Of a stretch of 64,000 nt of DNA, positions 50,731 through 59,415 are shown piece by piece; within the stretch, counting starts at the first letter, position 1; every line of letters begins with the position of its first letter. The notes under the pieces are model-generated. The model was not told the DNA's origin. It searched no databases and saw only the letters and a list, made by a program, of their open reading frames with translations. A program made the position numbers and the translations under genes. Source of the stretch: Streptomyces roseofulvus (GTDB lineage Bacteria; Actinomycetota; Actinomycetes; Streptomycetales; Streptomycetaceae); NCBI RefSeq assembly GCF_039534915.1, contig NZ_BAAAWE010000001.1:248001-312000 (forward strand), written 5' to 3'.

Positions 50731-51229
50731 TGGACGGATCCCCTCGGGTGAACCAGATCGGCACGGCCGCCGGTCGCGTCAACGTCTTCATCACCCACCG
50801 TTGTTCCGGCAGCCAGTCGCGGTGGATCGGGACCGAGGCTGCGGAGACCTGCGACCTGGTCGTGTGTACCGCGGGACGGCACGCACGAGTGCGCCAGGTC
50901 TGGTGCGAAGCAGCGGCGGCTTCGAGGCGTGTGTCCGGACGCCGGATCGGCTGGCTCGGCCGGCCGTGGGAGGCGTGCGTCTGTTCTGCGACGCGGCGAC
51001 CGGAACGGGGTCCCGCCCAGGGGCAGGAGAAGGCCCTCGTTCCCGTCGCGTTCCGTCGGTTCCCCCAGGTGAGCCGGATCGGTAAGCCTCGCTGAACGAA
51101 CGTCCAGGTCTTCGCCGTTGTTCGTCCCTCGCGTCCTGGCCGAAGGTGAACTAGCCGCCCGGACAACAGCGGGCAGCACACCACACCCCTCTTGCCCTCC
51201 CCCTGCCTACAGCCAGGAGTTGACCTGTC
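50731..51229. other. 500-bp gap, regulatory region or nothing
   Basis: No coding frame with convincing composition. It carries the upstream regions of the LysR gene (minus) and the MFS gene (plus). No clear dyad was found by eye. Confidence 0.35.
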
Positions 51230-52672
51230 ATGCGTACGACCAAGGCGGCGGCCGCCGCGCTCAGTGCCCGGGAATGGGGCGTGCTGCTCGTTCTCTGCGG
51301 CGCGATCTTCCTTGAGGGCATCGACGTCGCCATGCTGAATGTGGCGATGCCCGCCATCCGCGCGGATCTCGACCTCTCCACCGGCACGCTGCAGTGGATC
51401 ATGAGCGCGTACGTGCTCGGCTACGGCGGCTTCATGCTGGTCGGCGGCCGGGCGGCGGACCTCTTCGGACGGCGCCGGATGTTCGTGTCCTGGCTCTCGG
51501 TCTTCCTGGTCTTCTCCGGGCTCGGCGGGTTCGCCTCGGAGGGTTGGCAGCTGATCACCGCCCGGTTCGTGACCGGCGTCGCGGCGGCCTTCATGACGCC
51601 GGCCGGCCTCTCCGTCATCACCACCGGCTTCGCGGAGGGACCACGGCGCAACAAGGCTCTGCTCTTCTACTCCGGTACGGCCGCCGGCGGTTTCTCGATC
51701 GGCCTGGTCGTGGGCGGGCTGCTCGCGTCGGTCGACTGGCGATGGGTGTTCTTCGCGCCGGTGGTCCTCTCGGCGCTGATCCTGATCGGCGCGCTGGCCT
51801 TCGTACCGAAGTCGCCTCGGCCGGACCGGACCGGACAGAGCCTCGACCTGGCCGGCGGCCTGACCATCACCGCGGCCATCCTGCTCCTGGTCCTGGGTGT
51901 GGAGCGGGTGAGCCACGCCCCGCTCGCGTCGACCCTCGTCACGGTGGGCGCGGGGCTGGCTTCCCTCGCCGCGTTCGTCGCCATCGAACGTCGCGCGGCC
52001 GCGCCCCTGGTCCGGCTCGGCATCCTCCGCACCGGCAGTCTGGTCCGGAGCAACGTCGCCGGTCTGCTCTTCGCCGCGGGGTTCTTCGGCTTCCAGTTCC
52101 TGGTCGTCCTCTACCTCCAGGAGCTCCGCGGCTGGTCCACCCTGGAGACCAGCTTCGCGATGATCGTCATCGGTGTCGACGCGATCCTCTCGCCGACCCT
52201 CGTCCCCAAGCTGGTCGACCGCTTCGGCAACGCCCGCCTGATCTTAGGCGGCCTGATCCTCGCTTCCCTCTCGTACGCGCTCTTCCTGCGTCTCGACGCC
52301 GACTGGACCTATCTCGCGATGCTTCCGAGCCTGCTGCTGCTCGGGATCGCCTTCGCCCTGACGTACGGTCCGCTGACCATCGTCGCGACGGAGAACGTCA
52401 GGGAGGAGGAGCAGGGGCTGGCCGGCGGGCTCCTCTACACCGCGTTCCAGTTCGGCGCGGCACTCGGTCTCTCGGCGGCGGCCGCGGTCAACGTCTCGGC
52501 CACGGCGTCGGACTCGGCCGCCGCGCGCCTCGCCGGATACCAGGCCGCACTGTGGGTACCCCTCGCCGCCGCCCTGGGCGCGGTGCTGGTCAGCGCCTTC
52601 GGAGTGCGGTCGGGCAGGGGCCATGTGGTCTCGCGGCGGGATCCTTCGCCGGAACGCACGAGTGTCGAGTAA
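51230..52672 (+). CDS. MFS efflux transporter, DHA2 (14-TM) family, with a TTA codon
   Basis: 480 aa from ATG 51230. About 14 hydrophobic segments. The DHA2 motifs are clear: LEGIDVAMLNVAMPAIRADL, WIMSAYVLGYGGFMLVGGRA and ADLFGRRRMF (motif A), plus VTGVAAAFMTPAGLSVITTG. Such pumps export drugs or natural products by proton antiport. In-frame TTA at 52244-52246 (Leu 339) needs the bldA tRNA, so the pump should be expressed late, with development and secondary metabolism. A PPOX-fold gene follows 40 bp downstream, probably in the same operon. Confidence 0.92.
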   Translation: MRTTKAAAAALSAREWGVLLVLCGAIFLEGIDVAMLNVAMPAIRADLDLSTGTLQWIMSAYVLGYGGFMLVGGRAADLFGRRRMFVSWLSVFLVFSGLGGFASEGWQLITARFVTGVAAAFMTPAGLSVITTGFAEGPRRNKALLFYSGTAAGGFSIGLVVGGLLASVDWRWVFFAPVVLSALILIGALAFVPKSPRPDRTGQSLDLAGGLTITAAILLLVLGVERVSHAPLASTLVTVGAGLASLAAFVAIERRAAAPLVRLGILRTGSLVRSNVAGLLFAAGFFGFQFLVVLYLQELRGWSTLETSFAMIVIGVDAILSPTLVPKLVDRFGNARLILGGLILASLSYALFLRLDADWTYLAMLPSLLLLGIAFALTYGPLTIVATENVREEEQGLAGGLLYTAFQFGAALGLSAAAAVNVSATASDSAAARLAGYQAALWVPLAAALGAVLVSAFGVRSGRGHVVSRRDPSPERTSVE

Positions 52673-52712
52673 CTGCCGCCGTCCCAACCCCAGGGGAAGG
52701 AGGGCACCTGCC

Positions 52713-53201
52713 GTGCCCGCCACCAGGACCGACACGTTCACCGACATCCAGGACACCTTCTTCAGGTACGTCCGCGACATCAAGTACGCCACGATGATCA
52801 CCGTCGACCGCAGGAACCGTCCTCGCGCCAGGGTCCTCCTCCCCGTCTGGGAGATCGTCGACGGCCGCCCGCTCGGCTGGCTGGCCGCCTACAGGACCCC
52901 CGTCAAGGCGGCGCACCTGGCCCACAGCCCGCACACGACCTACTCCTACTGGGACCACCGCCAGAACACCGTCCACGTCGACGCCCTCTCCACCTGGGCG
53001 GAGTCCGACGACGACCGGCAGCGCGCCTGGGACCTCTACCTCAAGGGCGGCCCGCCGGGGGTGGGCTACGACCCGATCCACTACTGGCGCGGCGGGCCCG
53101 GCGACCCGGGGTTTCACGTCATCCGGATCCGCCCCCGGCGGATCCAGTTGGTCAGAGGCTCCGACCTGCGGAGCACGATCTGGCAGCCGGTCGACCACTG
53201 A
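52713..53201 (+). CDS. PPOX-class (pyridoxamine 5'-phosphate oxidase fold) protein
   Basis: 162 aa from GTG 52713, with AAGGAGGG before it. The split-barrel fold is indicated by IKYATMITVDRRNRPRARVL, LPVWEIVDGRPLGWLAAYRT, VKAAHLAHSPHTTYSYWDHR, then DPGFHVIRIRPRRIQLV. This is the family that binds FMN, F420 or haem; the basic RxxR pattern on strand 2 is typical. Small Streptomyces members lack known substrates. It follows the efflux pump by 40 bp, so it may share its expression, perhaps chemically modifying what the pump exports; that is speculative. A strong terminator follows. Confidence 0.8.
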   Translation: MPATRTDTFTDIQDTFFRYVRDIKYATMITVDRRNRPRARVLLPVWEIVDGRPLGWLAAYRTPVKAAHLAHSPHTTYSYWDHRQNTVHVDALSTWAESDDDRQRAWDLYLKGGPPGVGYDPIHYWRGGPGDPGFHVIRIRPRRIQLVRGSDLRSTIWQPVDH

Positions 53202-53224
53202 CCCTTCCACCCGTCGCCCCCGAA

Positions 53225-53258
53225 GGCGCCGGGTCCGGGAGCATCCGGGCCCGGCGCC
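53225..53258. terminator. bidirectional hairpin terminator
   Basis: GGCGCCGGGTCCGG (53225-53238), 6-nt loop, CCGGGCCCGGCGCC (53245-53258): 14 pairs with one G-T. It sits between convergent genes (stops at 53201 plus and 53261 minus) and likely serves both. Confidence 0.8.
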
Positions 53259-53260
53259 GT

Positions 53261-53596
53261 TCAGGCGGTCCGGATGGCCTGGTCGATCTCCGGCCCCGGG
53301 TGTGCGACAACAGTCGGGAGGCCGTCCGTCGGCGCGCCCGGCAGCCTGTCCCGTACGTGGTCGGACGGCAGGACGACGGGACCGCCCGGGACGACGAGTG
53401 CGGCGTCCAGGCGCCGCAGGAGGACGGCCAGGAGGGCCATGACCCCGCCGCCTCCGTGGCGGTGGGAGGTGATGCCGTCGGGAGGGTTGAGGTACACGTC
53501 CGCCTCCTCCCCGTCGGCTGTCCTCACCGACAGGACGTCGGCCCCGAGGTCCCGGCTCACCACGAAGGGGGCGAGGACCTCGTCGGCGACGGTCAT
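53261..53596 (-). CDS. small hypothetical protein
   Basis: 111 aa from ATG 53596 (MTVADEVLAPFVVSRDLGAD). It has beta-like segments DVLSVRTADGEEADVYLNPP, a Gly/His-rich loop ITSHRHGGGGVMALLAVLLR and RRLDAALVVPGGPVVLPSDH. Acidic and cytosolic. The gene starts 20 bp after the stop of the upstream hypothetical gene (53616), so they probably form an operon. I recognise no family. A compact protein adjoining a larger partner is a pattern also seen in toxin-immunity pairs, without evidence here. Confidence 0.6.
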   Translation of the reverse strand: MTVADEVLAPFVVSRDLGADVLSVRTADGEEADVYLNPPDGITSHRHGGGGVMALLAVLLRRLDAALVVPGGPVVLPSDHVRDRLPGAPTDGLPTVVAHPGPEIDQAIRTA

Positions 53597-53615
53597 GTCC
53601 GGAGGGAATGGAGGC

Positions 53616-54308
53616 TCACGTCTCGTCCGGGGCCGGCTGCGGGTAGCCGATCTCGGCCATGTCCTCGGCCAGGTCCGCGAGGGTGACGTCCGAGTTCAGT
53701 GATGACACGAGCTTCTGGTTCAGCGGTCTCAAGGCATACACGTCGCGCACCGCCTCCAGGTCCACGGAAACCTCGTAGTAGTCCTCGGCGTAGCGCTGGA
53801 ATGCTTCCGGCGACCGGTCGACCAGAAGCTCGAACAGGCCCGTCGCCCCGTCCGGATCGGCACATCCGGCGGGGAAGTCGATCACGCCGTGCCGCCACTG
53901 ATCATCCGTCGCCTCCCGCCACAGGCAGGCCGTCACGACGGGAACGCCGTCCTCGTCGGTGAACGCCGGCTCCTCGACGAACGACTTGAAGACCTCCGGG
54001 ACCTCGTCGATCACACCCGGCCAGGGTTCGCCGTCGCTGCCATAAGGGCTCATCGGCGCTTCGTGGCCGAAGCCACGGAGATAGACCCCGGCCGCCGCGA
54101 ACACGATCGAGTACTCGTCCCCGGACCCGTTACGCATCGACGCCATCTCCTCGCCGTCGGCCCAGCCGGCGTTGAACGAGTAGAACCGGTCTTCCCAGTC
54201 CGGGCTCAAGATCGCGTCGAGCATCGCGAGGGAGCGGCACAGGTTCCGCAGGTCAGTGGGGGAAGGGAGCTGGCGAGCCACGTCATAGACAGTCACGTGC
54301 TCATCCAA
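53616..54308 (-). CDS. hypothetical acidic protein
   Basis: 230 aa from ATG 54308 (MDEHVTVYDVARQLPSPTDL); a GTG four codons later is possible. Very acidic, many aromatic residues: LRNLCRSLAMLDAILSPDWE, DRFYSFNAGWADGEEMASMR, YSIVFAAAGVYLRGFGHEAP, then VVTACLWREATDDQW. The order and acidity resemble the Streptomyces proteins of the SUKH/immunity type, but I cannot place the diagnostic core. It is followed by a 111-aa gene (20-bp gap) and preceded by another hypothetical at 54439. Function unknown. Confidence 0.68.
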   Translation of the reverse strand: MDEHVTVYDVARQLPSPTDLRNLCRSLAMLDAILSPDWEDRFYSFNAGWADGEEMASMRNGSGDEYSIVFAAAGVYLRGFGHEAPMSPYGSDGEPWPGVIDEVPEVFKSFVEEPAFTDEDGVPVVTACLWREATDDQWRHGVIDFPAGCADPDGATGLFELLVDRSPEAFQRYAEDYYEVSVDLEAVRDVYALRPLNQKLVSSLNSDVTLADLAEDMAEIGYPQPAPDET

Positions 54309-54438
54309 CCGGATGCCTCTGACAGCGACATCTGTCTTCGCCAGGGGCGGCTCGCGACGGCCCAGTGTGCGGGTCTACCGCCTCAGCGGTCATCGCTGGG
54401 GCGCGGAACGCACGATGTCCTGGATCGCCAGCTGACGG

Positions 54439-55104
54439 TCAGCCGCCGTGGAGGCCCCACTCGTCGAGGCCGCCATAGACATGGGCCTCGAGGCATCCTG
54501 GGGCGTCCATGCAGACTGCCTCGCCACGGTAGACGGCTATGAGTGAGTCCTTGCCTCGCCACCAGGTGTCGGCCAGTCCCACCACTTCGGTTACTGGCTC
54601 GAGGCCGTCGAGGTCGAGGAAGTCGACAGCCGTGCCCGTGACTCTCGTGATGGTCTTGGCCCACCGTCTGGCGTGATCGGCCAGCGCCAACGATTCCACC
54701 CAGCCGTCGGTACTGGCATGCAGTGGTGCCCAGCGGGAGCAATAGACCCCGAACTCGCCACCCGGGCCGATCATGAAGCCGTAGGCCATGGAGACCCGGC
54801 AGTCTCCGGCCGGGAACCACCAGCCCTCGGCAGCCGAGCCCTCGGGAACATCCGCGCCCAGAATGCGCGGGCCGCCCTCGTAGAATGGCGCCGGCGGCAG
54901 CGCGAGACCGCCCCAACGATCCTGGAATGCCTCTGCACGATCGATCTCCGCAGCCGGGATACTGTGCTCGACCCATGCCTCGCGGTGCAGCTCGATGCCC
55001 TGCCGAGGCACACGGATGCCTGCCAACTCGACGAACGCCTTCGCCCTGCGGGTCAAACCGGCCGGCGCGACCGGGACGGGCGATACGGGCGTGGCAGCTG
55101 TCAT
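54439..55104 (-). CDS. hypothetical protein
   Basis: 221 aa from ATG 55104 (MTAATPVSPVPVAPAGLTRR). After a Pro-rich start it reads AEIDRAEAFQDRWGGLALPP, APFYEGGPRILGADVPEGSA, WWFPAGDCRVSMAYGFMIGP and GVYCSRWAPLHASTDGWVES. Trp-rich, with RWGGLALPP-type text that resembles SMI1/KNR4-like (SUKH) proteins, many of which are immunity proteins of nuclease toxins; I regard this as a possibility only. It lies 115 bp from the barstar-domain gene in the same direction. Confidence 0.65.
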   Translation of the reverse strand: MTAATPVSPVPVAPAGLTRRAKAFVELAGIRVPRQGIELHREAWVEHSIPAAEIDRAEAFQDRWGGLALPPAPFYEGGPRILGADVPEGSAAEGWWFPAGDCRVSMAYGFMIGPGGEFGVYCSRWAPLHASTDGWVESLALADHARRWAKTITRVTGTAVDFLDLDGLEPVTEVVGLADTWWRGKDSLIAVYRGEAVCMDAPGCLEAHVYGGLDEWGLHGG

Positions 55105-55219
55105 GATGCCGGAGTCTAGTGGCGAGGTTCCGTAGCACCCCGGACGAGAATCCGCACGCTGTCGTCCGCAGGCGCGGTGCCGCGCTGGCCCAGGTCGATG
55201 CCTCCGACACGGTCACCCC

Positions 55220-56038
55220 TCACCGGAGGATGACGTTCACGCCCCGTTCCTCCAAGACCTCGACGAGCAGTTCGAAGACCGTTGCTTCGCGATCGCCTCC
55301 AGGGACGCCCTCTCCCAGCCGCGCCCGAGCCTCGGCCGAAGAGTCCCATCGCAAGGTGAAGGGAGCAGTGGCGCCCCACCCGCCGCAAAGGCAGTCGTCC
55401 AGAGCGTCGAGGTTCCGGCCGAAGTACCCGCCGGGCCCGTTGACGGCCTCACCGATCGCGCAGTAGAAGCTGTCTTCGTCGACGATGTGCCGGCCGTCCA
55501 AAACGAACACCTGGCCCGCCGGAGCGTCGGTCTCTTCCTGGCGCTGGTAACCGTGGGAGCGGAGTGCCACCGACACCCACGCGCGTCTCTCCTCGGCTGC
55601 GAGTTCGTGCCACATGCCGGTGCGGTTCAAACCGCCTCTGCGGACCAGGCCCCACGCTCGTTCGGATCCGGGCAGAGCGTCGTCGCACCAGAGGGTCACC
55701 GTGACGTCGACGAGGCCGGCGCCGCGTGCGGAAGGCTGCACGTCGACGACGGTGACCTCGCCCACGAAGTAGGAACCGATCGTGGCACCGTCGTGGTCGA
55801 GGAGGGCGAGGTCGGCGTTTCCTGCCCTGGCGCGCCACCCACCGCCGTGATGGACGCTCTCCAGCAGACCACCCTCCGGAGAACACCCTTCGAGGAGCAC
55901 CCGGCGAGCGCCCTCCTTCCCTGGCAGAGGGGTGAAAAGCCCCCTGGCCTCGTGAGCGTGACCCCAGAAGTCATTGTCGTGCTCGTCCGAGGACAGCGCG
56001 TACTTCTGTCCCTCGACACTCCGTGCTGATCCAAGCAT
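55220..56038 (-). CDS. barstar-domain protein with an N-terminal extension
   Basis: 272 aa from ATG 56038 (a TTG four codons earlier also exists). Residues about 175-272 are barstar-like: GQVFVLDGRHIVDEDSFYCA, GEAVNGPGGYFGRNLDALDD, CLCGGWGATAPFTLRWD. The conserved FxxWxxxLGxNWDALxDxL theme of barstar appears as GYFGRNLDALDDCLCGGWG. Barstar inhibits secreted RNases of the barnase type. The 170 residues in front (FWGHAHEARGLFTPL, VEVTVVDVQPSARGAGLV-type beta segments) are an extra domain with no name I know. No barnase gene is adjacent, so this is an orphan inhibitor or an immunity protein for foreign toxins. Confidence 0.8.
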   Translation of the reverse strand: MLGSARSVEGQKYALSSDEHDNDFWGHAHEARGLFTPLPGKEGARRVLLEGCSPEGGLLESVHHGGGWRARAGNADLALLDHDGATIGSYFVGEVTVVDVQPSARGAGLVDVTVTLWCDDALPGSERAWGLVRRGGLNRTGMWHELAAEERRAWVSVALRSHGYQRQEETDAPAGQVFVLDGRHIVDEDSFYCAIGEAVNGPGGYFGRNLDALDDCLCGGWGATAPFTLRWDSSAEARARLGEGVPGGDREATVFELLVEVLEERGVNVILR

Positions 56039-56268
56039 CCCGTCCCCCAAAAGAAGCGCTGATCATACGCACCTCCCTTGCCTGACAGGCATACACACCG
56101 CCCACCGACTCCCCCGGCCGGCGTCGGCCGGCAGGCGTCGACGTCCTCCGGGTCCTGGGTGATGCGTTCGACAGCGCTGAGGTCGTCGGGCGGGAGGCGG
56201 TCGCGCTTCGGTCGGGCAGGGACGGGTCCTGCCCGACCGGAGCGCGGGACGTCGGTGCCGCGCGATGC

Positions 56269-58824
56269 CTACCTGGCCTCGACGCGGAGGAAGGTGACCG
56301 AGTGGGCGGGGAAGGTGTACGTGAAGGTGCGTGCGATGCCGGGCAGTGTCGACGTGCGTGGCCGGATCGGCTGGGCGTCGGCGCTGTTCACCGCGTCCGG
56401 CGCGCCTTCGAGGGTGGTCAGCCGGGCCGTCGGGGCGACCTTGGAGGTGCCGAGGTCGATGGTCGTACGGGCCGCCGCGGCCTGGGCGTTGACGACCTTG
56501 ACGACGAGGTCGCCCTTGTCCCGGGTCACCACCTGCCGGAAGGGTTCGGCGGCCTTGTCGTCGGTGAAGGAACCCCACTTCTGGCCGTCGAGGTACAGGG
56601 TGACCTCGCGCCCCCGCACCTGGACGCGGATGTCGTAGGTACGGCCCGTCTCGATGGTGGTGGGGTGCTCCAGCAGGGTCTGCTTGCCCCCGTCGACCGC
56701 CTTCTCGACGGCGGAGCGGGTGTTGCCCCAGCCGCCGAGGTTCCACCAGTAGTGGTTGCCGGTGCCGCGCACGCCGAAGGCGACCAGGAATCCTTCCTTG
56801 CCGGACTTCTTCGTGGCCTTGACCTTCAGGTCGTAGTCCTGCCAGCCCGGGTCGCCGGCCGTGACCAGGGTGTCCTCGGCGGCCTCGTCGGTCTGGACGT
56901 ACGCCCCGTCCTGGACGGCCCAGGTGCCGCGCCCGGCCACCGGCGTCCATCGGGACGCCCCTGCGGTGAAGTCGTCCTTCAGCAGGGTGTCGCCGTTCGC
57001 GGCGGTGACCTCGACGTCGTCGTAGGCGGCGCTGGTGGCCCACGTGGACAGGCCGACCGCCCCGGTGATCGGTCCGGAGACGGACGGGGTGGTGGAGGCG
57101 CGGCTCGGCACGACCCGGTCGCCGGTGTTGTTCATGAACAGCTTCTGGACCTCGTAGCTGGTGGAGCCCCAGGAGCGGTGGTTGTCGAACCAGATCATGT
57201 CCGGGCGCCACTGGTTCTTGTCCACGTCGGCGAGCAGCGGAGCGTACGAGGCGAGCTTGACGACGTCGGCGTTGCGCTCCAGCCCGGTCATGAACGCCGC
57301 CTCGGACAGGGCGTTGGCGAAGCGGTTGTCGCGGGAGGCGTACTCGCCGAGGAAGACCTTGGGGCCGTTGCGGTCGTAGGAGTCGTAGCGGTCGTTGTTC
57401 TCCAGGAACCACTGCGGGGAGTTGTAGTAGTGCTCGTCGACCATGTCGACGCCCGCCCGGCGGTTGAGGTCCCACAGCCGGTCGAAGGTGGCGCCCTCGG
57501 AGGCGGGGCCGGAGTTGGAGACGATCGTGATCTCGGGGTGCTCGGCCTCGATGGCCTTGCGGAACTCGGTGAAGCGGGCGAAGAAGGCGTCGGGCAGGTT
57601 CTCCTCGTTGCCGACGCCCAGGTGGGTCAGGCCGAAGGGCTTCGGGTGGCCCATCTCGGCGCGCTTGCGGCCCCAGGGGGAGGTGACGGGGCCGTTGGCG
57701 AACTCGATCAGGTCGAGGGTGTCCTGGATGTGCCGCTTCAGCAGGGCCGGGTCGTCGGTGGCCTGGTTCTGCCCGCAGCCGGTGACCAGCGCGGGCACGA
57801 CGGGCAGCGGCATCGCGCCGATGTCCTCCGCGAACTGGAAGTACTCGTAGTAGCCGAGTCCGTAGCTCTGGTGATACCCCCAGAAGTTGGCGTTGACGGC
57901 CCGCTGCTCGACCGGGCCGACGGTGTCCTTCCACTGGTAGGAGCGGCGGCGTTCCCAGTTCGGGGCCTCGTAGGCGTAGTGGCTGCCGGTGTTGACGAGA
58001 CAGCCGCCCGGGAAGCGGAGGAAGCCGGGGTTCAGCGCGGCGATCTTCTCCGCCAGGTCCTTGCGCAGCCCGTTCGCGCGGCCCTTGTAGGTGTCGCGGG
58101 GGAAGAGCGAGACCATGTCCAGGCGGAGGGTCCCGGAGCCGGCGGCCGTCACGGCGAGCCGCGCCGCGGTGGTGGTCACCTTGGGGACGAGCGTGCCGGT
58201 GTACTTGGTCCACCGGTCGCCGCGCACGGTGATGCCGAGCGGCGCGGTCAGGACGGTGCCGTCGGCGGTGCGCAGGTCGGTCGTGAGACGGGTGCCGGCC
58301 GGACGGTCGGTGCGCGCCCAGACGGAGAAGTCGTACCGCCTGCCCTCCGTGAGGGCGATGCCGGTGCCGTAACCGCTGTTGACGACGCCGAAGCGGCCGG
58401 TGGTGCCGCCCGTCCCGGCGAGGTCGACGCGCAGGTGGTTGCGGTTGCGCTCGTTCAGCCGCTCCGCGTCGTCGACGACCTTCACGGTGCCGGTGGCGCC
58501 GCCGGACGCGGTCTGCTGCCAGGAGGTCAGCGGGGTGTAGGAGCGGTTGTCGGCGGGGCCGAACTCGAAGGAGCGGTTCTGTACGAGCTCCGCGTAGAGG
58601 CCGCCGTCGGCCGCGTTGTTGATGTCCTCGAAGAAGACTCCGTACTGGGTGGGGTTGATCGCCGGTCCCGTGGCGGCTGCGTCGACGGTGAGCGTGTAGT
58701 CGGTGACGCCGGCAGGATCCGCGGCCGCCGGTGTCTGGGTGAGGAGGCCGGCCGCGAGTGAGCCGGCGAGCAGACCGCCGGTGAGGACACCGGCCCTTCT
58801 GGTGGTGCGGTGACGTGGGCGCAA
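56269..58824 (-). CDS. secreted GH51 alpha-L-arabinofuranosidase
   Basis: 851 aa from ATG 58824. A signal peptide (MRPRHRTTRRAGVLTGGLLA, twin Arg, then a hydrophobic stretch ending AAA). Residues about 80-200 hold a CBM4/9-like jellyroll (VQNRSFEFGPADNRSYTPL). The TIM-barrel GH51 catalytic domain follows: FLRFPGGCLVNTGSHYAYEA, the acid/base Glu407 in LGVGNEENLPDAFF, and the nucleophile Glu494 in KVFLGEYASRDNRFANALSE. A further LamG/DUF1080-like domain (about 620-780) and a C-terminal beta part end in HSVTFLRVEAR. It removes arabinose from plant arabinoxylan or arabinan. A LacI-type operator covers its promoter. Confidence 0.93.
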   Translation of the reverse strand: MRPRHRTTRRAGVLTGGLLAGSLAAGLLTQTPAAADPAGVTDYTLTVDAAATGPAINPTQYGVFFEDINNAADGGLYAELVQNRSFEFGPADNRSYTPLTSWQQTASGGATGTVKVVDDAERLNERNRNHLRVDLAGTGGTTGRFGVVNSGYGTGIALTEGRRYDFSVWARTDRPAGTRLTTDLRTADGTVLTAPLGITVRGDRWTKYTGTLVPKVTTTAARLAVTAAGSGTLRLDMVSLFPRDTYKGRANGLRKDLAEKIAALNPGFLRFPGGCLVNTGSHYAYEAPNWERRRSYQWKDTVGPVEQRAVNANFWGYHQSYGLGYYEYFQFAEDIGAMPLPVVPALVTGCGQNQATDDPALLKRHIQDTLDLIEFANGPVTSPWGRKRAEMGHPKPFGLTHLGVGNEENLPDAFFARFTEFRKAIEAEHPEITIVSNSGPASEGATFDRLWDLNRRAGVDMVDEHYYNSPQWFLENNDRYDSYDRNGPKVFLGEYASRDNRFANALSEAAFMTGLERNADVVKLASYAPLLADVDKNQWRPDMIWFDNHRSWGSTSYEVQKLFMNNTGDRVVPSRASTTPSVSGPITGAVGLSTWATSAAYDDVEVTAANGDTLLKDDFTAGASRWTPVAGRGTWAVQDGAYVQTDEAAEDTLVTAGDPGWQDYDLKVKATKKSGKEGFLVAFGVRGTGNHYWWNLGGWGNTRSAVEKAVDGGKQTLLEHPTTIETGRTYDIRVQVRGREVTLYLDGQKWGSFTDDKAAEPFRQVVTRDKGDLVVKVVNAQAAAARTTIDLGTSKVAPTARLTTLEGAPDAVNSADAQPIRPRTSTLPGIARTFTYTFPAHSVTFLRVEAR

Positions 58825-59000
58825 GGCGGCTCTCCTTGAGGTGGACGGTGCTGGGGGCGTGCGTCGTGCTCGGGGTGCGCGGTGCGGTACGGGCGGGGCC
58901 CAGGCGGTCGTCGGCGCTCGGGGCCTGGGGGGGATCGGACTGTGGTGTGACGGCGCAGCACGCCGGTGGAGGGCGGGCGGATCGGAGGAGCGCCTGCCAA

Positions 59001-59029
59001 TTGTTAGCGCTCACATTTTGCTTTGACAA
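59001..59029 (-). promoter_or_regulatory. arabinofuranosidase promoter with LacI-type operator
   Basis: On the minus strand TTGTCA (59024-59029), 17-bp spacer, TAACAA (59001-59006): a good -35/-10 pair, 177 bp from the ATG at 58824. It overlaps TGTTAGCGCTCACA (59002-59015), a LacI/GalR-type operator core (AGCGCT). A second copy of the core, GTTAGCGCTCACA, is at 59080-59092, 77 bp away from site to site, about seven helical turns. Repression with looping, lifted by arabinose-derived sugars, is likely. Confidence 0.8.
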
Positions 59030-59198
59030 GGCATGGGCGATGTTCTGTTGGGCAGATAGGAGAAGGGGACGACCGCGGCGTTAGCGCTCACACTAGGGCG
59101 AGGGGCCGGCGAAGTGTCGTGCCCGTACTCAGGACGCACGTCCGCGCGAGACGGAGGGGACGCTACCGCCGGACCACTGCGGGACGCCGACCCCGGCG

Positions 59199-59244
59199 CC
59201 GACCCCGACCCCGGCGCCGGATGCGGCGTCGGGGTCGGGGTCGG
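59199..59244. terminator. large hairpin between arabinofuranosidase promoter and FMN-reductase gene
   Basis: CCGACCCCGACCCCGGCGCCG (59199-59219) pairs with 59224-59244 with one G-T mismatch and a 4-nt loop, 21 pairs in all. It is built from GACCCC units. It lies 170 bp after the FMN-reductase stop (59416) in that gene's direction, and would stop transcription reaching the arabinofuranosidase promoter. Confidence 0.65.
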
Positions 59245-59415
59245 GGTCGCGACAACGGATTGATCTGGCCCCGCAGTTCGACCGGGGCGGCCCGCGGCCG
59301 GGAACTCCCCTTCGCTACGAACGGACCGAGGACCGGCGACCGAAGACCGGAGACCGATCAAGCTGACCGTCACGTGGCCACGAGCTTCCGAGAGGATCCT
59401 GAGGGCTCGTCGACG

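Noticed and set aside
50276..51916. Minus-strand frame of 546 codons before and across the MFS gene
   Set aside because: Low-complexity charged text in the MFS region; the plus strand has clear transporter motifs.
56302..58761. Plus-strand frame of 819 codons opposite the arabinofuranosidase
   Set aside because: Antisense shadow; the minus strand carries a complete GH51 active site.
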